The translations under genes and the position numbers were made by a program. The notes below the pieces were generated by a model. It searched no databases and was not told where the DNA came from. It saw nothing but the letters and a program-made list of their open reading frames with translations. 48,296 bases of DNA from Bradyrhizobium lablabi (lineage in GTDB: Bacteria > Pseudomonadota > Alphaproteobacteria > Rhizobiales > Xanthobacteraceae): contig NZ_LLYB01000109.1 in assembly GCF_001440475.1 (NCBI RefSeq), positions 66,653-114,948 of the forward strand. The letters run 5' to 3'. Positions 41,483-48,296 of this stretch are shown one piece after another. Within the stretch, counting starts at the first letter, position 1. Every line of letters starts with the position of its first letter.

Positions 41483-41794
41483 TCAGTAAGAGCCGCCGCG
41501 CGGGGTCCGGCCAGCATCATCCGGGTATTTTGCATCTATGGCGATGTTATCGTTCCTGCACAGGCTGGAGTACCCCCAAATAAGAATATGATCGCCGGGA
41601 CGGGCGCGGGACTTCAGGTGGCGCAGAAAATCGTCGTATTCGTCGAAGACCAATCGTAGCGGAGCAGAACTCCCCGCGTACAATCGGTGCTCCAGAATAA
41701 TCGGCTCGCGTTCCAGGATATACTGAACCTTGGCTAGCAATTCAGGCGCCAGGATATTGGCGCCGGCTTCCGACCAATCGTCCCACGTCGCCAT
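41483..41794 (-). CDS. Unknown 103-residue protein
   Basis: The frame M-A-T-W-D-D-W-S-E-A-G ... begins at ATG 41794, 14 bases from the lpdA stop at 41808 on the same strand. The composition is protein-like: acidic and amphipathic, with L-L-A-K-V-Q-Y-I-L-E-R-E-P-I-I-L-E-H, then F-D-E-Y-D-D-F-L-R-H-L, then H-I-L-I-W-G-Y. No family is recognised. There is no good Shine-Dalgarno. It lies between lpdA and the PLP enzyme gene and may share the pdh transcript. Confidence 0.55.
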   Translation of the reverse strand: MATWDDWSEAGANILAPELLAKVQYILEREPIILEHRLYAGSSAPLRLVFDEYDDFLRHLKSRARPGDHILIWGYSSLCRNDNIAIDAKYPDDAGRTPRGGSY

Positions 41795-41807
41795 TGTGAG
41801 GATTACG

Positions 41808-43226
41808 CTAGATATTGAGGACCCGCCCGTAAGCATCCAGCACGGCTTCCTTCATCATCTCCGACAGCGTCGGATGCGGGAAGACGGTATGCATCAGCTC
41901 TTCCTCGGTGGTTTCCAGATTCATCGCGACGACGTAGCCCTGAATCAATTCGGTCACTTCGGCGCCGATCATGTGCGCACCGAGCAGTTGCCCGGTCTTC
42001 TTGTCGAAGATCACCTTGACCAGGCCCTGATCCTCGCCAAGCGCGATCGCCTTGCCGTTGCCGACGAAGGGGAAGCGGCCGACGCGGATTTCGCGGCCGC
42101 CCTCTTTCGCCTTCGCTTCCGTCAGGCCCACCGACGCGACCTGCGGATGGCAATAGGTACAGCCGGGGATGAGGTTCTTGTCCATGGGGTGCGGGTGCAG
42201 GCCCTTGATTGCCTCGATGCAGACCACGCCTTCGTGCTCGGCCTTGTGGGCGAGCATCGGGGGACCTGCGACGTCGCCGATGGCGTAGATGCCGGGGACG
42301 TTGGTCTTGCCGTAGCCGTCGATCACGACAACGCCGCGGTCGGTCTTGACGCCGACCTTCTCCAACCCGAGGCCCTCGACATTGCCGACCACGCCGACCG
42401 CGGAGATCACCCGTTCGAACTCGACCGTCTGCGGCTTCTTGCCGTCGTCAATGGTGGCAACGACGCTGTCGGCCTTCTTCTCCAGCTTTGTCACCTTGGT
42501 GTCGCTGAGGATCTTGATGCCCATCTTCTCGAAGCGCTTGCGCGCCAGCCCCGCGATCTCGGCGTCCTCGACCGGTAGAATCTGCGGCAGCACCTCGACC
42601 ACGGTAACGTCGGCGCCCATGGTGTGGAAGAACGAGGCGAACTCGATGCCGATTGCGCCGGAGCCGACCACCAGCAGCGATTTCGGCATCCGGTCCGGCA
42701 CCATCGCCTCGAAATAGGTCCAGACCAGCTTCTTGTCGGGCTCGAGCCCCGGCAGCACGCGCGGCCGCGCGCCGGTGGCGATGATGATGTGCTTGGCCTG
42801 GTAGGCGCCCTCGCCCAGCGCGCCCTTCGGCGCCTCGACGGCGGACTTCTTCACGCTGACCTTGCCGGGCGCATCGATCGAGGCGTCGCCCCAGATCACG
42901 GTGACCTTGTTCTTCTTCATCAGGAAGCCGACGCCATCATTGAGCCGCTTCGAGACGCCGCGCGAGCGCTGCACCACGGCCTTCGGATCGAACGAAACTT
43001 TTTCGGCGGAAAGGCCGTAATCCTTGGCGTGCTGCATGTAATGAAAGATTTCGGCCGAGCGCAAAAGCGCCTTGGTCGGGATGCAGCCCCAGTTCAGGCA
43101 GATGCCGCCGAGATAGGATTTCTCGATGATGGCGGTCTTGAAACCGAGTTGGGCCGAGCGGATCGCGGTGACGTAGCCGCCGGGCCCGGAGCCGATGATG
43201 ATGACGTCGAAGGATGTGTCGGCCAT
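41808..43226 (-). CDS. lpdA: dihydrolipoyl dehydrogenase (E3)
   Basis: E3 reoxidises the dihydrolipoyl groups of E2 with FAD and NAD. Residues 9-18 hold the FAD-binding I-I-G-S-G-P-G-G-Y. The redox disulfide is Cys43/Cys48 in G-G-I-C-L-N-W-G-C-I-P. The NAD-binding V-V-G-S-G-A-I-G-I-E lies in the middle and the catalytic His in H-P-T-L-S-E near the C-terminus. Length is 472 residues. It is last of the pdh cluster, after a small membrane-protein gene. Confidence 0.97.
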   Translation of the reverse strand: MADTSFDVIIIGSGPGGYVTAIRSAQLGFKTAIIEKSYLGGICLNWGCIPTKALLRSAEIFHYMQHAKDYGLSAEKVSFDPKAVVQRSRGVSKRLNDGVGFLMKKNKVTVIWGDASIDAPGKVSVKKSAVEAPKGALGEGAYQAKHIIIATGARPRVLPGLEPDKKLVWTYFEAMVPDRMPKSLLVVGSGAIGIEFASFFHTMGADVTVVEVLPQILPVEDAEIAGLARKRFEKMGIKILSDTKVTKLEKKADSVVATIDDGKKPQTVEFERVISAVGVVGNVEGLGLEKVGVKTDRGVVVIDGYGKTNVPGIYAIGDVAGPPMLAHKAEHEGVVCIEAIKGLHPHPMDKNLIPGCTYCHPQVASVGLTEAKAKEGGREIRVGRFPFVGNGKAIALGEDQGLVKVIFDKKTGQLLGAHMIGAEVTELIQGYVVAMNLETTEEELMHTVFPHPTLSEMMKEAVLDAYGRVLNI

Positions 43227-43243
43227 GGCGGCTCCCGTTCAAC

Positions 43244-43483
43244 TCACGCAGTTGTTCCGCCGCGCGCGCGGCGATTGATAATAAACAGCCTGACCAGCCA
43301 TTCGAGCGCGCCGATCAGGCCGAGGATCGCCATCGCGGTCAGGACGATCGGCTGGGCGATGTTCCGCGCCAGCTGTTCGCCGGCGAAGAAGGCAGAGCGA
43401 AGAAAGTCGATCCCGACGGGATTGAGCGCGACGGCGGCCGTGAGCAGCATCGATATCCATGGCCAGCGTGTCCGGACATTCAA
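43244..43483 (-). CDS. Small two-helix membrane protein in the pdh cluster, unknown
   Basis: A 79-residue protein with two hydrophobic stretches: about residues 9-22 (I-S-M-L-L-T-A-A-V-A-L) and 44-68 (Q-P-I-V-L-T-A-M-A-I-L-G-L-I-G-A-L-E-W-L). The tail is basic (R-R-A-R-G-G). The start is TTG at 43483 with AGGGGGC six bases upstream. It lies 21 bases after the pdhC stop and 17 before lpdA, so it is almost certainly cotranscribed. No named family is recognised. Confidence 0.72.
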   Translation of the reverse strand: MNVRTRWPWISMLLTAAVALNPVGIDFLRSAFFAGEQLARNIAQPIVLTAMAILGLIGALEWLVRLFIINRRARGGTTA

Positions 43484-43504
43484 TGTTGCCCCCTGGCGCG
43501 CCGA

Positions 43505-44839
43505 TCACACCATCATCATGACGGGATTTTCGATCAACTGCTTGAACGCGCCGATCAGCTCGGCGCCGAGCGCGCCGTCGATGGCGCGGTGATCGCAGGA
43601 CAGCGTCACGCTCATCATCTGCGCAATCTCGATCTTGCCATCGCGGACCACGGGGCGCTCCTCGCTGGTGCCAACGGCGAGGATCGTCGCATGTGGCGGA
43701 TTGATCACGGCGGTGAAGTGGTTGATGCCGTACATGCCGAGGTTGGACACCGCGGTGGTGCCGCCCTGATACTCTTCCGGCTTCAGCTTGCGCGCGCGCG
43801 CACGCGCCGCAAAATCCTTCATCTCGGACGAGATCGTCGAGAGCGTCTTGGTCTCCGCCTTGCGGATGATCGGCGTGATCAGGCCGCCCGGCATCGCCAC
43901 GGCGACGCCAATGTCGGAATGCTTGTGCTTGAGCATGCCGCCTTCGGTCCAGCTCACGTTGCAGTTCGGAATCTTCTGCAGCGCGACCGCCATCGCCTTG
44001 ATGACGAAGTCGTTGACCGAGAGCTTGTAGGCCGGCTTCTTTTCCTTGTCCTTCGGCGCGGCCGCGTTGATCTCCTCGCGGGCCACGAGCAGCTTGCCGA
44101 TGTCGCAGTCCATCGTCAGATAGAACACCGGCACCGTCTGCACCGAGGCGGTGAGCCGCTGCGCGATGGTGCGGCGCATGCCGTCGTGCGGCACGACCTC
44201 GTAGGAGCCCTCTTCGAACAGCGCCAGGATCTGCTTGTCCGACATGGACGGCGCGAGGCTTGGGCCCGCCGCAGGCGCAGCTGCCGGCGCCTTCAGGCCC
44301 TTGCCGGATTTCGCGTCCTCGACGTCGCGCGCGACGACGCGGCCATGCGGGCCGGAGCCGGTGATGCGCGAAAGATCGATGCCGGCGTCCTTGGCAAGAC
44401 GGCGGGCCAGAGGCGATGAGAAGATGCGAGCGTGCCCGTTGCCCTTGGCGGGCGCGGCCGCCGCCTGAGGCGCGGGCGCTGCAGCCGGTGCAGGCGCTGG
44501 TGTGGCGGCAGGCGCGGCAGCAGCGGGCTTCGGTGCTTCGGCGGGCTTCGCTGCGGGCGCGGCGCCTGCTCCGGCACTCGCCGCCTTCACGTCCTCGCCG
44601 TCACCGGCCATCACCGCGATCACGTCGTTGACCGGGACGTCCTGCGTGCCCTCCGGCACCAGGATCTTGGCGATCGTGCCCTCGTCGACCGCCTCGACTT
44701 CCATGGTCGCCTTGTCGGTCTCGATCTCCGCGATCACGTCGCCGGACTTGACCTTGTCGCCCTCTTTCTTGAGCCACTTGGCAAGGTTGCCCTTTTCCAT
44801 CGTGGGCGACAGCGCGGGCATCAAAATGTTGATCGGCAT
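43505..44839 (-). CDS. pdhC: dihydrolipoamide acetyltransferase (E2) of pyruvate dehydrogenase
   Basis: E2 transfers the acetyl group from lipoyl-lysine to CoA. Domains in order: lipoyl at 1-80 with the modified Lys in E-T-D-K-A-T-M-E; an Ala/Pro linker; the peripheral subunit-binding domain at about 130-172 (S-P-L-A-R-R-L-A-K-D-A-G, G-P-H-G-R-V); the catalytic acyltransferase with S-C-D-H-R-A-I-D-G-A near the C-terminus. ATG 44839 is the family start, giving 444 residues; the frame opens 58 codons upstream only in the overlapping reading of the preceding gene. Confidence 0.97.
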   Translation of the reverse strand: MPINILMPALSPTMEKGNLAKWLKKEGDKVKSGDVIAEIETDKATMEVEAVDEGTIAKILVPEGTQDVPVNDVIAVMAGDGEDVKAASAGAGAAPAAKPAEAPKPAAAAPAATPAPAPAAAPAPQAAAAPAKGNGHARIFSSPLARRLAKDAGIDLSRITGSGPHGRVVARDVEDAKSGKGLKAPAAAPAAGPSLAPSMSDKQILALFEEGSYEVVPHDGMRRTIAQRLTASVQTVPVFYLTMDCDIGKLLVAREEINAAAPKDKEKKPAYKLSVNDFVIKAMAVALQKIPNCNVSWTEGGMLKHKHSDIGVAVAMPGGLITPIIRKAETKTLSTISSEMKDFAARARARKLKPEEYQGGTTAVSNLGMYGINHFTAVINPPHATILAVGTSEERPVVRDGKIEIAQMMSVTLSCDHRAIDGALGAELIGAFKQLIENPVMMMV

Positions 44840-44841
44840 TG

Positions 44842-45147
44842 TCAGTGACCTTGTTGCGACCGCGGCGTGGTGGAACCCGTGTCGGTCGGCCGGTTGATTT
44901 CGGCTTCGAACATATCGACGATGCGCGCGAGCGCCTCGTCCTCGGTGTAGCCGCTCTCGCGCGCATAGGCGCGGGCTGCGTGGCGGGCGATATCGACCAG
45001 CATCAGGCCCCACATGTCAGGCTCCTCGAAGGCGCGCTGGAACGCGATCGAGAGCCCGCCATCGACGACGAACGCCCGCAAAACCTCGACGGCGTCGTCG
45101 CGGCCGATGACGTCGGGCGGCAATGGCTGTTCGCTGGGACCGGCCAT
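44842..45147 (-). CDS. DUF5076-like protein between pdhB and pdhC
   Basis: A 101-residue protein starting M-A-G-P-S-E-Q-P-L-P-P, with A-V-E-V-L-R-A-F-V-V-D-G-G-L, W-G-L-M-L-V-D-I-A-R-H-A-A-R-A-Y and a C-terminal helix. I assign it to DUF5076 from memory of the same gene in pdh clusters of related bacteria. It lies 6 bases after pdhB and 2 bases before pdhC, so it is part of the operon. No catalytic motif is evident; a role in complex assembly or regulation is only a guess. Confidence 0.8.
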   Translation of the reverse strand: MAGPSEQPLPPDVIGRDDAVEVLRAFVVDGGLSIAFQRAFEEPDMWGLMLVDIARHAARAYARESGYTEDEALARIVDMFEAEINRPTDTGSTTPRSQQGH

Positions 45148-45153
45148 CTGGGC

Positions 45154-46548
45154 TTACCGATAGGAAACGGCCTTGGCGGCCGCGACCACCTCGGCGACCG
45201 ACGGCAAAGCCAGCTTTTCGAGATTGGCTGCATAGGGCATCGGCACGTCCTTGCCCGAGACCCGCGCCACCGGTGCGTCGAGATAGTCGAACGCGTGCTC
45301 CATGATGCGGGCGGCGATCTCGGCGCCGACGCCGGACTGCTGCCAGCCCTCCTCCACCGTCACCGCGCGGCCGGTCTTCTGCACCGAGGCGATGATCGTT
45401 TCGGTATCCATCGGACGCAGCGTGCGCAGGTCGATCACCTCGGCCTCAATGCCCTCCTTGGCGAGTTCTTCCGCGGCCTTGAGCGCATAGGTCATGCCCA
45501 TCGACCAGGAGACGATGGTGACGTCCTTGCCCTTGCGTACCACGCGCGCCTTGCCGATCGGCACGACATAGTCGTCGAGCTTCGGCACTTCGCCGGTGTG
45601 GCCATAGAGCACCTCGTTTTCGAGGAAGATGACCGGGTTGGGATCGCGGATCGCGGCCTTGAGCAGTCCCTTGTAGTCGGCGGCCGAGAACGGCGCGACC
45701 ACCTTCAACCCCGGGATCTGCGAGTACCAGGCCGAATAGTCCTGGCTGTGTTGGGCGGCGACGCGGGCAGCCGCGCCGTTCGGGCCGCGGAACACGATCG
45801 AGCAGCCCATCTGGCCGCCGGACATGTACAGCGTCTTCGCCGCGGAGTTGATGATCTGGTCGATCGCCTGCATGGCGAAGTTGAAGGTCATGAATTCGAC
45901 GATCGGCTTCAGCCCCGTCATCGCCGCACCGACGCCGACACCGGCAAAGCCGTGCTCGGTGATCGGTGTATCGATCACGCGCCGGGCGCCGAACTCCTGC
46001 AGCAGGCCGTGGGTGACCTTGTAGGCGCCCTGATATTCCGCGACTTCCTCGCCCATGATGAAGACGTCGCCGTCGCGGCGCATTTCTTCGGCCATCGCAT
46101 CGCGCAACGCTTCGCGGATGGTCTGGGTGACGAATTCGGTCCCGGCCGGCACTTCCGGCTCCGGTTCGCTGACGGACGCCGGCGCTGTCGGATGATGTGC
46201 GGCCTTGGGCTGCGGCGCTTCCGCCTTGGCTTCTGCGGGAGGCGCTGATTCCGCGGCCTTGGCAGCGGGCGCCGCCGGTGCCTTCGAGAGTTCGGCGGCG
46301 TTCTCGCCGTCGGCGAGGATCATCGCGATCGGCGTATTCACCGCGACGTCGGCGGTACCTTCCGGAATCAGGATCTTGCCGAGCGTGCCCTCATCGGTCG
46401 CCTCGACCTCCATTGTCGCCTTGTCGGTCTCGATCTCGGCGATGACATCGCCCGACTTGATGGTCTCGCCTTCCTTCTTCAGCCACTTGGCGAGGTTGCC
46501 CTTTTCCATCGTGGGCGACAGCGCAGGCATCAGTACTTGAATCGGCAT
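45154..46548 (-). CDS. pdhB: pyruvate dehydrogenase E1 beta with N-terminal lipoyl domain
   Basis: E1 beta and E1 alpha form the thiamine-diphosphate decarboxylase. The first about 80 residues are a complete lipoyl domain (Lys in E-T-D-K-A-T-M-E-V-E), very similar to that of E2. A Pro/Ala linker (about 85-135) leads to the E1 beta domain: M-G-E-E-V-A-E-Y-Q-G-A-Y-K-V-T, then I-T-E-H-G-F-A-G-V-G-V-G-A-A, ending L-D-A-P-V-A-R-V-S-G-K-D-V-P-M-P-Y-A. Length is 464 residues, against about 330 without the lipoyl part. Such fusions are known in alphaproteobacteria. Confidence 0.97.
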   Translation of the reverse strand: MPIQVLMPALSPTMEKGNLAKWLKKEGETIKSGDVIAEIETDKATMEVEATDEGTLGKILIPEGTADVAVNTPIAMILADGENAAELSKAPAAPAAKAAESAPPAEAKAEAPQPKAAHHPTAPASVSEPEPEVPAGTEFVTQTIREALRDAMAEEMRRDGDVFIMGEEVAEYQGAYKVTHGLLQEFGARRVIDTPITEHGFAGVGVGAAMTGLKPIVEFMTFNFAMQAIDQIINSAAKTLYMSGGQMGCSIVFRGPNGAAARVAAQHSQDYSAWYSQIPGLKVVAPFSAADYKGLLKAAIRDPNPVIFLENEVLYGHTGEVPKLDDYVVPIGKARVVRKGKDVTIVSWSMGMTYALKAAEELAKEGIEAEVIDLRTLRPMDTETIIASVQKTGRAVTVEEGWQQSGVGAEIAARIMEHAFDYLDAPVARVSGKDVPMPYAANLEKLALPSVAEVVAAAKAVSYR

Positions 46549-46578
46549 GGTAGCTCCGGATACTTTTGGGGCTTGCGC

Positions 46579-47604
46579 TTAGCGGTAGATGTCGGTCCAG
46601 AGTTCGGACACATCGGGCTCGGGATCGCGCTGGGCGAAATCGGCGGACGCATTGACGATCTCGCGGACCTCGGCGTCGATCTTCTTCAATTCTTCCTCGG
46701 TGACCTTGGCAGCCAGCAGGCGGCTACGCACCTGCTCGATCGGGTCGGAGTCGTGGCGGACTTTCTCGACCTCCTCGCGGGTGCGATATTTCGCGGGGTC
46801 CGACATCGAGTGGCCGCGGTAGCGATAGGTCTGCATCTCCAGGATAAAGGGACCGTTGCCGGCGCGGCACCAGGCGACCGCCTCGTCCGCGGCGGCCTTG
46901 ACCGCGCGGACGTCCATGCCGTCGACCTGCTTGCCGGGGATGTTGAAGGAAGCGCCCCGCTTGGAGAAATCGGACTGCGCCGAAGCGCGCGATACCGAGG
47001 TGCCCATGGCGTAGCGGTTGTTCTCGATCACGAAAATCACCGGGAGCTTCCACAGCTCCGCCATGTTGAAGCTTTCGTAGACCTGGCCCTGGTTGGCGGC
47101 GCCATCGCCGAAATAGGCGAGCGCGACGTTGTCATTGCCGCGATAACGGTTGGCGAACGCAAGGCCGGTGCCGAGCGAGACCTGGGCGCCGACGATGCCG
47201 TGGCCGCCGTAGAAATTCTTCTCCATGCTGAACATGTGCATGGAGCCACCCTTGCCCTTGGAATAGCCGCCGCGGCGGCCGGTGAGCTCGGCCATGACGC
47301 CGTTTGCGGACATCCCGCAGGCCAGCATGTGGCCGTGATCGCGGTATCCAGTTATGACCTGATCGCCCTGCTTCAGGGCCATCTGCATCCCGACCACGAC
47401 CGCTTCCTGGCCGATATAGAGGTGGCAGAAACCGCCGATCGCACCCATGCCGTAGAGCTGGCCGGCCTTCTCCTCGAAGCGGCGGATCAGCAGCATGTCC
47501 CGCAGCGCAGCCAATTCCTGCGCCTTGGTGAATTCAGGTGGGGACTCGTTTGCCTTCTCCTGTCCAGCTTCCTTCGCGACGACGCTTTTCTTGGGTGCAG
47601 CCAT
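46579..47604 (-). CDS. pdhA: pyruvate dehydrogenase E1 alpha
   Basis: E1 alpha carries the thiamine-diphosphate site: F-G-D-G-A-A-N-Q-G-Q-V-Y-E-S-F-N-M-A, then V-I-E-N-N-R-Y-A-M-G-T. The R-Y-R-G-H-S-M-S-D-P-A-K-Y-R motif follows. The 341-residue length is normal. An Ala/Lys-rich N-terminal tail precedes the domain. It is first of the cluster, so the promoter should lie in the 216 bases up to ftsB; no clear -35/-10 pair was identified. Confidence 0.97.
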   Translation of the reverse strand: MAAPKKSVVAKEAGQEKANESPPEFTKAQELAALRDMLLIRRFEEKAGQLYGMGAIGGFCHLYIGQEAVVVGMQMALKQGDQVITGYRDHGHMLACGMSANGVMAELTGRRGGYSKGKGGSMHMFSMEKNFYGGHGIVGAQVSLGTGLAFANRYRGNDNVALAYFGDGAANQGQVYESFNMAELWKLPVIFVIENNRYAMGTSVSRASAQSDFSKRGASFNIPGKQVDGMDVRAVKAAADEAVAWCRAGNGPFILEMQTYRYRGHSMSDPAKYRTREEVEKVRHDSDPIEQVRSRLLAAKVTEEELKKIDAEVREIVNASADFAQRDPEPDVSELWTDIYR

Positions 47605-47820
47605 GGCAATTCCGGGGGTGAGAAGAGAGACGGGATCAGCCCTCTCTATCCCAACTCAAACCGCCGTGAAAGGATTGCGTGCGCTGGAGAAAATATTGCT
47701 ATGCCGCACTGCAACGTGGCGGGACATTTTCGAAATTGATTTTGCAGTTTTTTGAAATTTGCGGACGGAGACGGAAGTATCGTGCCGACAATTGCGCTGA
47801 CGATGACAGCGGCTTGAAAA

Positions 47821-48138
47821 TCAGTTCGGCTTGATGGTCCGGATCAGGTCGCGTGGATTGGCGTAGTCGAGCTGGAAGCGTGCGCGCTCGTCCAGCATGT
47901 CGGGGTCGACCCGGTCGGAGCGCAGCAGCGATACCCGCTGCTCACCCTCTGCCCGCTCCCACTTCAGCCGCGCCAGCTCCGAGGTGAGCGCGATGATCTC
48001 CTGATCGAGCTCCTGGCGCGCATTCAGACCGTATTTGCCGGTATAGGCGTTGACGCCGAAATAGCCGACCATCAGCGCCGCCACCGTATAGAGGGCGAGG
48101 CCGGTCAGGATGGATTTCAATCGGGTGCGGGAGACCAT
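47821..48138 (-). CDS. ftsB: septum formation initiator FtsB/DivIC
   Basis: A 105-residue bitopic protein: a membrane helix at about 9-28 (I-L-T-G-L-A-L-Y-T-V-A-A-L-M-V-G-Y-F) is followed by a coiled coil (E-L-D-Q-E-I-I-A-L-T-S-E-L-A-R-L-K-W-E-R). The FtsB C-terminal block has L-L-R-S-D-R-V-D-P-D-M-L-D-E-R-A-R. It works in the FtsQLB divisome complex. It lies upstream of pdhA on the same strand, separated by 216 bases. Confidence 0.93.
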   Translation of the reverse strand: MVSRTRLKSILTGLALYTVAALMVGYFGVNAYTGKYGLNARQELDQEIIALTSELARLKWERAEGEQRVSLLRSDRVDPDMLDERARFQLDYANPRDLIRTIKPN

Positions 48139-48198
48139 GCGCCAAGATGCGATGGTCCGGTTAATGGATTCCTAAAGAAGCGGGCACAAATGCCGCCA

Positions 48199-48276
48199 CG
48201 TCATTGCGAGCGCAGCGAAGCAATCCATAGCTCAGCATAACGGATGGATGGATTGCTTCGTCGCGGAGCCTGTCAT
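48199..48276. repeat. Dispersed inverted repeat, CATTGCGAG-type (copy 4, right arm altered)
   Basis: The left arm 48199-48227 (cgtcattgcgagc ... aagcaatccat) pairs with 48248-48260 (atggattgcttcg). Beyond that the right arm reads tcgcggagcctgtcat rather than the tcgcaatgacg of the other copies, then continues gggcgcgcattcgcgcgac to the window edge. This looks like a junction with another repeat family. Confidence 0.7.
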
Positions 48277-48296
48277 CGGGCGCGCATTCGCGCGAC

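Noticed and set aside
44839..46248. 469-codon plus-strand frame opposite pdhB
   Set aside because: Antisense shadow of pdhB; repetitive His/Arg/Asp composition and no motif.
1..48296. CRISPR array, prophage, insertion sequence, tRNA or rRNA
   Set aside because: No regularly spaced repeats, transposase or integrase genes, or cloverleaf/rRNA sequence were recognised. The repeats seen are dispersed inverted elements.

Overview
The window reads as chromosomal DNA of a high-GC alphaproteobacterium, most likely Bradyrhizobium or a close relative (Nitrobacteraceae). This is inference from content: the run dgt-argS-SPOR-nagZ-scpA-scpB-tatA-tatB-tatC-serS-surE-pcm-LysM/M23, a pyruvate dehydrogenase E1 beta carrying its own lipoyl domain, orphan TctC-type binding proteins, and several families of short dispersed inverted repeats that I remember from Bradyrhizobium genomes. 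No phage, transposase, CRISPR array, tRNA or rRNA was seen.

Left part (1-14500): a long minus-strand housekeeping block. Read in its own direction it runs dgt, argS, a SPOR-domain membrane protein, nagZ, scpA, scpB, tatA, tatB, tatC, serS, an unknown Pro/Ala-rich protein, surE, pcm and a truncated LysM lipoprotein (probable M23 envelope peptidase). The genes cover dNTP pools, aminoacylation, peptidoglycan remodelling and recycling, chromosome condensation, Tat export and damage repair. Several junctions are tight: 4-base overlaps at nagZ/scpA and tatB/tatC, and 18 bases at scpA/scpB. One plus-strand single-domain response regulator plus a repeat splits surE from pcm. erpA is divergent from dgt.

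Middle (14500-29900): accessory and regulatory genes. These are a FixJ-type regulator, a LysR regulator divergent from a tartrate/D-malate dehydrogenase followed by a TctC solute-binding protein, a small conserved-looking protein, an exported beta-barrel-like protein, and a three-gene RND efflux set (adaptor, pump, exported amidohydrolase) whose last two genes overlap by 4 bases. A decayed copy of the amidohydrolase 3' end lies about 1 kb downstream. Then come xthA with an overlapping GNAT gene on the plus strand, and ilvD with an overlapping Sel1-repeat gene on the minus strand.

Right-centre (29900-41800): an approximately 880-base gene-free stretch leads into a small RTX-type calcium-binding protein. 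It is followed by an exported lytic transglycosylase, a heavy-metal-type RND pump with its adaptor but no outer-membrane channel, a second orphan TctC protein, a threonine-synthase-like PLP enzyme and an unknown 103-residue protein.

Right end (41800-48296): the pyruvate dehydrogenase cluster on the minus strand, in order pdhA (E1 alpha), pdhB (lipoyl-E1 beta), a DUF5076-like protein, pdhC (E2), a small membrane protein and lpdA (E3), with the divisome protein FtsB just upstream. No wholly new multi-gene defence or mobile system is visible. The most unusual items are the RND/amidohydrolase cluster with its relic direct repeat, the unexplained small proteins embedded in the pdh and serS-surE operons, the conserved-looking N-terminal motif of the SPOR protein, and the repeat families that shape gene ends and one regulatory region.
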